Below, in pieces: positions 54,968 through 64,000 of a stretch of DNA of 64,000 bases. This stretch comes from Tenodera sinensis (lineage: Eukaryota > Arthropoda > Insecta > Mantodea > Mantidae). Every line of letters begins with the position of its first letter. The stretch's first letter is position 1. The position numbers and the translations under genes are program-made. The DNA lies in NCBI GenBank assembly GCA_030765045.1, contig CM060967.1:127095412-127159411 (forward strand), read 5' to 3'. The notes beneath the pieces were generated by a model, which was not told where the DNA came from, did not search any database, and was given only the letters and a program-made list of their open reading frames with translations.

Positions 54968-57143
54968 TTGATTTATATAAACTAAACACTTTTGAACACT
55001 TGTAATTTCCCTCTAGGATGTAATAAAAATTATTGTCCTAAAGCCTCTGGGAAAATCGATATCGGTTTCTTTTTCGTATCTTTTTTAACTTCTTTCATTT
55101 TTAATTTAAGGGAACCTAGGACAAATTACATGATTTTGTATAATTTTTTCAACCTTTTTGAATTTTTGTATGTTGGTTGCCCTCATTCTAAATAAGGTAC
55201 TGAGTAAATTTCGATAAAAGTGATAAAGTAGTTTTTCCAACTATTTTTGAAATCATTGTATTTGAAAATTATGAAATTTTCCTTGCAGTCCAAATATTGT
55301 TTTTCATCATGTAGAATTTCTGATTAACGTGTGGCCGAAGCAGTACTTTTCATCCTGTATAAATTGGACCATACATAGCATTATATTTTTCCACTTTTTA
55401 GTTAACTGCGCCAAGCAGTATACTTGTCGGGAAAACATAAAAGGAGAAAGAAGCCTTTTGTTACTCGGTTGAAAATCTCTCTGGTAGGTAAACCATCTTT
55501 GTACAAAATCTTGTCATCATTATACAACTTTAGTGAATGCTTCAGTCTTTAATTCCCTATATTTTTAGAGCTTTTCGATCCTCACTTAACGAGCAAACTT
55601 TCTCTGGTACAAACTTCTGCCTCACTCCTTAGCTAACGTCCTTTCTGGAGTTTTCTCATATTCTACAAAGGAGGATATCGGATAGCTTCAGGCTTCACAG
55701 GAGCCCGGATTCTTTGGCACCAGCTTTTAATCGTCTCGAAGGGATTCTAATGTCAGCATACAGTCGAGGAAAATGAAAAATCTGACGTGCATATGCATAT
55801 GCTCCCCATAGATTGTTCATCATTACCTGATGAGTAGAGGAAGTATTGAATTGTAACCAAAACTTCGATTCACGTATCGTTGCTTTGAAATGAACAAAGT
55901 TCTGATTACCTTGTTCTGAAAAACAAGACCTTACAGTTATAGAACCCAATAACTACAACAGTTTGTCATGTACTGTGCACAAATTGATCATTTATAATAC
56001 AATTTGTTTTACGTTCAGCATTTTATGATCATGGAGTACAGTTAAGTTAAACAGTGTAAGTTACGGGTAGTGACGCTTTGCAGCTGGAACCTTGTTATAG
56101 GGGACACAGGTTATCGGCAGTTCCAAAGAGTGCGACATGGCCGACATTACACTAAACTACAGATGACAGTACCCCAAAAGCAGTACTGCCAATGTAAATA
56201 AGAAAAGCATTTCTAACCTCAAATATCACAGGTTTGATATAACATGCTTTCAAACGATAACAATACTTGAACATCGTTACCACACAACACAAGAACGTAC
56301 TCACCTTCGGCATATTTTGTTCTTCAATAACGCTTTTGAATAAAATTACTTCCGAACGCTAAATATCGTAATATATATGCACTACTGCGTAGCAAACACA
56401 AAAATAACAACAGTAACTATAACTGCATATACTGCTTTAAAAGAATTGAAGACAAAATCACGTAAACACGAGCAATTCAATGGCGTCCACATATTAACTA
56501 ATTAACCAATTAATTAATACGGCGTCTAAACAGAATCTTGTTTTAAAATTTATCGGTTGACTTTCCTGCAACGCGCTTAAATACAAGGGCTTGTGTGGCA
56601 GCATAACGGATGCAGTAACACCAACTATGTTACCATAGCTTTACCATGGTTATATTTTACGAACAGTTGGTGGTACTACTGCAGCCTAACAGATGGAATA
56701 TCACCAAATATAACCATAATGGGGGGAAATGCCAGAGCTGATTTTTGGGGTACCCCAAAGAGCTTATTCCTCTATGTTCCCAGATCAGTTAAACGTTTTG
56801 CAATACAAGGTTCTAACTGCAGTTGTCAATAAGTTCAAATAAAACAAATTAAATTACTTGTTCATTATAAACCAAAATGTAGTTTTCTTAGTTTATTTGT
56901 ACCATTTGCTAATACATAATTGTACACTAATATGTTTTCATACATAAATTCCTGGATTTAACTGAACACTTATTTATCAATAATGAGCTTATAAAACAGT
57001 TAAAAACTAAATATAGCTAAATAAATAATGATATGCTTTATAATCTTTCAGTTAAATTTAAGCATATTAAAATATGCTCTCTACCATGTTCAGGCATAAA
57101 TATCATGTCTTTTAAATCTTTGTTTTTCTCATCGAACATTTCC
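54968..57143. other. No gene recognised; short repeat A trace at 55829-55880
   Basis: AT-rich. 'gatgagtagaggaagtattg' followed by 'aacttcgattca' is a short forward trace of the repeat A 5' arm. No supported ORF. Confidence 0.5.
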
Positions 57144-57184
57144 TTATTTATTCTTGTTGACTTTGGATTGACCTTTGTTACAAC

Positions 57185-57769
57185 TTGCACAACACCTACT
57201 TATTTTGGATGATGACTCCCCTTGAACTAGAAATTGTATTTGTTTCTGCAAAACCAATTTTCTTCTGCTTATATACATATGCTTCTCCTGTTTCATGTTT
57301 CTACTTCCTGACATTATTTTTACATTTTCTCTGGTTTGCAATTTTCTTGCTGCTATTGTTTGGGGGTGATACATTGATGCACAAACACAAGAGAATGCAG
57401 ATAGCATGTTGTTACTCCAAGGACATTAATCCTACAGATATAATTCTTACTTCAAATAGATTAATAGTGCAGATAGAACTTCCTCATCCCAAAGATGTAC
57501 CCCTAACTTTTTTCTCTACAAAGAGAACTTTGTCATTGTTCAATCTACGAAACACTAGGTGGCACCAGCGATGGTATTGTTACAGATTGAATTATTACAG
57601 TATCAAAGCACATATTAATCCAATGTTTTCCATTTTTGTCACTTTGAACCTTGTCATTCCAAAGCAGCTATTAGTTACCACTTTGAGATTCTTGAGAACT
57701 TGTTCTTTAAACTATCACTTGAAGTCCCTTTGTATATACAACAAAACGCGCAGTAAGAATAGTTGGTAA
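57185..57769 (+). other. 194-codon open frame of uncertain status
   Basis: The frame starts MHNTYLFW and has two hydrophobic stretches (about residues 22-60) that would be membrane-spanning if translated, then no recognisable domain. Composition is AT-rich and hydrophobic, as expected of chance frames in such DNA, and no start context or splice signals support it. A second open frame overlaps on the minus strand (57144-57407). I judge it more likely random than real. Confidence 0.15.
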
Positions 57770-58684
57770 AACATCCCATAGCGAAGGCCTGTGAATGTAA
57801 GACATATATTCATTTCGTGTAAATGGCGATAAACATCTGCAGGAATTTGGGCGTTACCCCTCAAACATGCGCTGTGTCACACCGGTAGACTGAGACGGAA
57901 GTCAACTGTTACAGAACAATTACTCGATATAATTCTAGCTACAGATTTCTGAGTAATAAAGGAATTGGCCAATAGTGCTATTCATGCCGATGCATTTTAA
58001 TTATTTTGGGACACAAGACTAAACATGTTCTTGTATATCAATCTTAACAAAGTAGAAGAGCGCGGTCCAAAATACCACGTACACACTGTAATGTGTAATT
58101 GCATTTAAAAGTGATGTACTTTACCGTATATTACATACTTAACAATGTATTATTGAACTAATGTTTCCCATCACCTCCGCGGAATCGATTTTTGTCACTT
58201 ATAATTTTACACTTCGATAAACCGCCGAATCGTTATAACGCAGGGCTAAAGCACGCCCCACACAAACCGCGTTATTTTGGGATTCTACTGTAATTTGAAA
58301 TGCAAATGTGACAAAACCGAAGCAAAATTGTCACTCATTATTGTACAGGCTGGGGCATTATTCACTATTATCTCATTTAGTTGCATGAACAGTTGTATTT
58401 ATTTTATACACAAGATTTGGTTGTTGTGGGAACGATTTCGCTCCATTTTATTACTTTTATGGGGGTATTTGAAATATCGCCTGTATTAGAAAGGCTCTTA
58501 ATATGAAAGAGGTAAGAATGAGGATATGAAAATACTAAACAAGGGCCAGCCTTCGACTTAGCTATTGCTAATTTATAAGTGGAAGCATTATGAACACCTT
58601 ATTAAGCAATTACAATTCGTTTGCTGCAATAGTTGTGTAAATGATGGTGAAAATGGTTAAACAAGCCAACAAATTAACTTCTGA
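57770..58684. other. No gene recognised
   Basis: AT-rich sequence without a supported feature. Confidence 0.6.
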
Positions 58685-59110
58685 CGCCGCACAACAAGGG
58701 ATGGTCGGGACTAACCCACTTCATAATACACAGGCCGACAACGGCGTTACAGCGACTGTTTGTGTATACGTGTCTCACAACAATGAGCGCGGCGCATAAC
58801 AAAGGATCCTGGAACAGGCGGCTGCCGTGTTTGTGGAAGTCGAGGAAGGTCCATGTTACGTTATTCTCGCTATATAAAGTGCCAAGGAAATAGCGCGTAG
58901 AAGCAAAGACTTTTTAACGAGCGTCGAGTAATTGTATCGTCGGAGTTAGTGTATGAGAGACGTATAAAGTGAAGAAACACAGTGAAAGGATTGAGTCAAG
59001 GCTACGAGAAGAAAACAGTTGGGAGTTGTAATATCAGAAAGACTGAAGAGTGTGTCAATGTCAATAGAAGAGAGCTGTGCTTTCGTGCAAGTGTAGGCGA
59101 AACATAAACC
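58685..59110 (+). repeat. Repeat B copy with TATA box (LTR-like)
   Basis: Near-complete and the cleanest copy: 'ctgacgccgcacaacaaggg', 'caatgagcgcggcgcataac', 'aaggtccatgttacg', TATATAAAG (58871-58879), 'attgtatcgtcggagttagt' and 'aaggattgagtcaaggctac'. A TATA box about 70 bp before the most conserved block fits a U3/R arrangement of a solo LTR, but TG...CA ends and a duplication could not be fixed. Confidence 0.65.
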
Positions 59111-59615
59111 GATTAAAAGGAAAGTAGGTTTGATATTTCATAAACTACTGACGTTAATAGTGAAGAACAACTCTGCACCGCACCTTACATAAATGTTCGC
59201 GGAAATGTCAAACAGAGGTCTATTTGCTTTACAAATGTAAGTTTTGATAGAAAGCACATTTTCTCTTAAATTATATTCTCAGTATAATCGAGCATTTGTT
59301 TCAGACAATGGTAAAAGTTGAAAACTCCGAAGAGCAATTCTGTTAAGATTGGGTTATATTTTAACGAATTTTACCACAATCGCTGGGTTATATCCCCGAA
59401 TATGCTGATCAGGCTACGCCACTGCTTAAAGGGAGTGTGTAATAAAACCATTACTGCAAATGTTTATCTTGAATAGTGATACCGAAATTATACACGCATT
59501 AAAGGTTTAAACATAATAATTGGAGTATTAATTTTCAGTAAAAAATTAATACAGAAAGCGAACGTATAAAAAGGGGCTAGCCTCGCTAATTTAAAAAGTT
59601 GAGTAGTTTCAGCAG
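59111..59615. other. No gene recognised
   Basis: AT-rich sequence without a supported feature. Confidence 0.6.
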
Positions 59616-59975
<360 letters not shown>

Positions 59976-62809
59976 CGTCACTTTAGAGATGAACATCTCT
60001 AAGGAGCGTCTAAGGTAGAGCATGGTAGAGCATACTTTAGGTGCATTATTGTGAGTACTGTTTTGTTTGGCTGGTGAATTATTTTATAATAGACTACATT
60101 GCTCGGCAACTTCTCAGCGGAAATAGTGAAAAGATGGAACATTTTATTAAAAGACGTTATCAGAATTGGTGTCGTTCTTTCAAAACAAAACTCACGCATA
60201 CCCAGGGAGAGAAAGCTAATAGCTTTATCGGCGGCAAAGGACTGAATCTGAAGGATGGCTAATCCTGCTTCAAAGGTCACACCAACGTGAAGCGAAATAA
60301 ATAACTGCTTCAATAACATGAAGTCGACGGAAGACTAAGCTTTTGGAAGACTAGTTTTGAGGAAAGTGTAGAGAAAATCATTAGAATTTTGTTCTGTTAT
60401 GTTTCCTTGCCTCCTAAATTCAATCACAACGGTTATTTGTGTTCCTGAAAAACAATTACTGTCTCATAGAAAGCAGAGCATATTGCTTGTCCTCAGAATG
60501 ATACGAACAAGTTTGAATGTCACCCCGCAGAGCTTAAATTAGAAACTGAGGGAAAATATACTGATGTTCTTGTTACACAATATGCTCTGTCGCTCTCTCT
60601 GCGGGTGATCACCGTGCTCTATAATGGCATAACACAAGATAAGATAACGTTGTTTGTTTTCATATTGCGTTGTGGACAAGGCATTATGGTTGCTCAGAAA
60701 AATGTCCGCCTTCCTCGGCCCTTATCAATCACCCCCCATCATCCACTGATTTGTTCCTACATGGATCTTATACCTTTATATTCCCAGTTGTTTCAAGAGT
60801 ATCAAACTCTGAAAATGTGAACTTTTGCTGATGCAATACCCTAGTTTTTTTTTAAAAGAGTTGTACTTTCTAAGTAATACGTAGAATAAATATTTTGAGT
60901 TACACTGCACTAATAATTATTACTATTATTATTACCTTATCCATATTAGATTTACTGTAAATGGGAGTTTAGCATACATCTGAAACAGGGATTAGAATTA
61001 AAAACGAAACCAAGCAAATCGAATCACTTTAAATATTAATGTCAGAGGAATGTGTTGTATAAATTTAGAGTTATAAAATATGTCAGTGCAGGAACAATAG
61101 TCTTGATTGCAAGAAAAATATTTAGGTAATTAGCAACGACTGGATTCTGTAGGCCAATTTGCCCAGGTAGCTTGGTGAGCCAATTAACGCAGTAACGCAG
61201 TATTGCCAAACCATCTGCATTGCTTTAACGTGACATTCCTGGAATCTATTTATAGACGAGATCGTACGGGAATATAGCCAATTTTGAGACCTGTAGAAAA
61301 TATGTTGCAACACGTCATTAGGATCTCAAATTGGAAGACTGTAATATCTTGAAGAACAAAGGGGAAATTAGTAGTGTTAGCATTGGTTTGGTGTCGATAG
61401 ATCTCACTTATTCTAGGGAAATCGGAGCGTCGGGACGTATTTTATTTCTTTAACCTAGTAGCAGAACTGAGTTGAATTACTTACTGAAGCCAACCGTAGT
61501 GGTTTATATCGCCGGGAATTATATTCACTAAGTATTTATACTATAGAAGTTATATTTAAATAGTAAGCCGGCTCTTCTGATTTTGTATCACTTGAAACGT
61601 TAATTAAAATATTCTGTATCAAGTATCCGTGTCACCCTTTCTGAAAACCACACTCACGCATACTTTGAGATAATAATCTCATTGCTTGAGTACCAGCCAG
61701 GCAGTCACCAGCTGAAAAGTGCGTATATTACAATCTTCACTGGTGCTGGAACGATTCATCCATATCAAAAAAGCAACAACCGTCGTACATTTAGAACAAA
61801 CTGCTTCAAACTGGCGTACTAACCACCTGCATCACGTCATATTCCCAAATCTATAACCAATCAATTATCTGGTACTCTAAGATTTCATCTTGTTATACAA
61901 TGAGGGAAAGCCTTAGTAACTCCTTCCCCTTCAACTATTATTTGCATTTATTACAAATAGATACAAAATAACCATTAATTTATTAAAACCATTTATGCAT
62001 GTCTAAATGGCTTCATTTTAGTAATTTATTTACCCTTATGGAATTTGAAACATGGCATTTTTACTGTGTATGCAGATATACTATTTCGTCCATATTTCCT
62101 CTAAAAGTATTATTTATAAATATCAGAAGTTTGAACCGGGTAATAAAAGGGTTAGGCAAACAAGATCTTGATTTTTCAAATAATTCGTTAGCGCCCTTCA
62201 CGGATATCGTTAGCCCACTTGTAGGTACATCAAGAAAACCTTATCATCTTTGCAGTCGACTGCAGATACTTCTTCCACCTGTTGCTATGGTATTTGCTCA
62301 AAATTTGTAAATTCTATCATCTTATTTATATATGCGAATACCTGCTATAATATTTTCATTTCGCTGCTTATATAAAATAGTCAATGCCGGTATTGAACGT
62401 AAAATCCTCATTCCCACCGGTTCAACTGTCTTTTAATCAGACCGTTTTACTATCCAATATTCACTTCCCTAAGTGAGCTCGGTAAGAGCCACAATGCTGA
62501 GAAACTTCCATCTATTCGTTATACGTTTTAGCATACGATGAAAAATAGCGCGCATTCTATTCAGATTATAAATTTTAATGTTATTGTCGCCATACTTATA
62601 ATAGGGCATATTGTATCCTGAATAATTGAATTCTAACCTGTCATTTGTGCTCCTGCGCACAGTGGGCCATTTTCCAATCTAGCTTACTTGTTACTATACT
62701 TTTACTTAGCAGCCTGACTTTGTCATTAATAATTTGGTTGTGAAATACCTAAGTAATGCATTAATAAAACATCAGCAATTGAAAACAAATATTGTAGCTC
62801 ACCAAGTTG
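59976..62809. other. No gene recognised
   Basis: About 2.8 kb, AT-rich. Several 60-105-codon open frames (for example 60041-60262, 61999-62310) have no recognisable domain, and nothing matches other parts of the window. Confidence 0.55.
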
Positions 62810-63522
62810 TACTAAAAAATCTGATGTGTTGCACTCACATGACTTTCTCTAACCTTGTACAAACCATTCTTACAAACTCTTATTCCTATATCTTTTTCGT
62901 GTTAGTTCAGATAAACATTTGTACAAAATATCTTATTGCTTATTTCTAGTAGCCTTTGAGCGATTGTCAAATCTTTTAAAGCTTTGAGATCCCCTTGTCT
63001 TTGCACGCTTAGCATATAAAAAATAAACAACGATGTTCCATTTCACGAAGAGTTTTGTTTTTTGAAACTGACACGAATAACAAGGAATATCTCCGAAATG
63101 GTTCACTCTGCAAAAAAAAATTATTTAGGCATAAATTGTGTTTTAGCAAGATCTACAATTTTTGTATAGTTACATTTGGTCTATCTCCCAGTGTTTCCTA
63201 GTTATGCAAAAGTCATCCAGAGTAAATAGGGCTTCATGGGCTATAGCCAGAAAATTCAAGATATACATTTCATTTGTCATAAAAATACATCAAACTGTGA
63301 CATTTTAATCAAAATCGTTAGAGCCATTTTCAAGAAAATCCAAATTTTCCTTGTAAAGGGTAGTTCAGAGTGGATACATTTTCTTCAAAATCTTCGTGTC
63401 GCATCCTGGAAAGACATTAAACATAAATATCAACTTTTCGTTTTTGAGTTATGCTGTCCACAGACTGACACACAGGCAGAGAGACAAACAGATAGACATA
63501 CACAGACACCCACACACACATA

Positions 63523-63562
<40 letters not shown>

Positions 63563-63715
63563 CACACACACACACAAAGCTTTTTCTAAAAATACTTTTT
63601 TTTTTATGCAGGGGGCGTCAAAACATGTTTCCGGTGAAATCTCGACATCGAATTTTTGGGTGGAATACAATACTTCCTCTACTTTACTAAACGTAGTAGA
63701 GAAAGTAAAAACTGG
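62810..63715 (-). repeat. Repeat A copy, reverse, full length
   Basis: Starts 'aaaaatctgatgtgttgcac' and 'tcacatgactttctct' (3' end of the family) and carries 'aacaaggaatatctccgaaa', 'gcttcatgggctatagcc', 'cttcgtgtcgcatcctgg' and 'gttatgctgtccacagac'. An AC-rich tract at 63475-63575 follows, then 'aaatctcgacatcgaattt', ending 'cgtagtagagaaagtaaaaa'. At about 900 bp it is the most complete copy. Confidence 0.88.
63475..63576. repeat. (AC)n-rich tract inside repeat A
   Basis: Imperfect CA/GACA repeats pass into pure AC, at the conserved tract position of repeat A. Confidence 0.85.
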
Positions 63716-64000
63716 ATGTAATGCTATGATCTATGAAACTAAACATAACGTACACCGTAAATGTGTTATTTATGTACCCCCAGCCATTTTGTAATCCCCA
63801 AAGCATATAGTTTTTAACTGCAACATGAGAATAAAGCAATGCGTAGTTCTGTAAAAACGGTTTTCTGTTACAAAACTCAGCTATGTGCGAGTATTCTATT
63901 GAAAATGTTTTCCATACTTTCCTTTCGTATCTGAAACTCGATAACTTCCACCCAAACTTCCCTTGCAAACTGAATTGGTAACATGAAGCGAAATGGTGAA
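63716..64000. other. No gene recognised
   Basis: AT-rich sequence without a supported feature. Confidence 0.6.

Overview
This window is eukaryotic, repeat-rich DNA with no convincing intact host gene. The evidence for an insect, and by inference a cockroach, termite or related polyneopteran, is indirect. It carries tRNA-derived SINEs that resemble termite Talua elements, mariner-like transposase relics, hAT relics, an R2-type LINE and a gypsy-like LTR element primed by tRNA-Leu, in AT-rich DNA full of dinucleotide microsatellites. I read it as intergenic or deep intronic sequence. Family names come from motif recognition; no search was run.

Layout. 1-4.5 kb: head-to-head copies of an abundant non-coding repeat (here 'repeat A'), one split by a hAT element that is itself split by a SINE. 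4.85-8.57 kb: a SINE split by a young LTR retrotransposon with three LTRs. 9-13.8 kb: more repeat A, one copy split by a LINE tail, then a mariner-like transposase relic. 15-19.4 kb: LTR-like 'repeat B', a SINE, a fold-back of repeat A and a 0.7-kb (CCACCG)-type minisatellite. 20.5-26.5 kb: a LINE tail, an exon-like relic of a DDE transposase gene with a splice donor, a Penelope-like inverted repeat, a long (AAT)n tract and repeat A. 29.6-36 kb: 'repeat C' and the main coding object, a nearly intact R2-type reverse transcriptase/endonuclease ORF on the minus strand. 36.9-48.4 kb: repeat A copies, an internally deleted mariner-like element and a second hAT element. 48.9-55 kb: repeat B, then repeat A split by a mariner-type MITE that is split by a SINE, a transposase relic, a second MITE and a third SINE. 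55-64 kb: mostly unrecognised AT-rich DNA, repeat B, a long (TTTA)n/(TTCA)n tract and a near full-length repeat A.

The target-site duplications give a relative chronology: repeat A is oldest, hAT and MITE elements entered it, and SINEs entered those. The LTR element (LTRs almost identical) and the R2-type element (one premature stop) look youngest. No genes act together as a pathway. The retrotransposon ORFs and SINEs depend on their own or other elements' enzymes.
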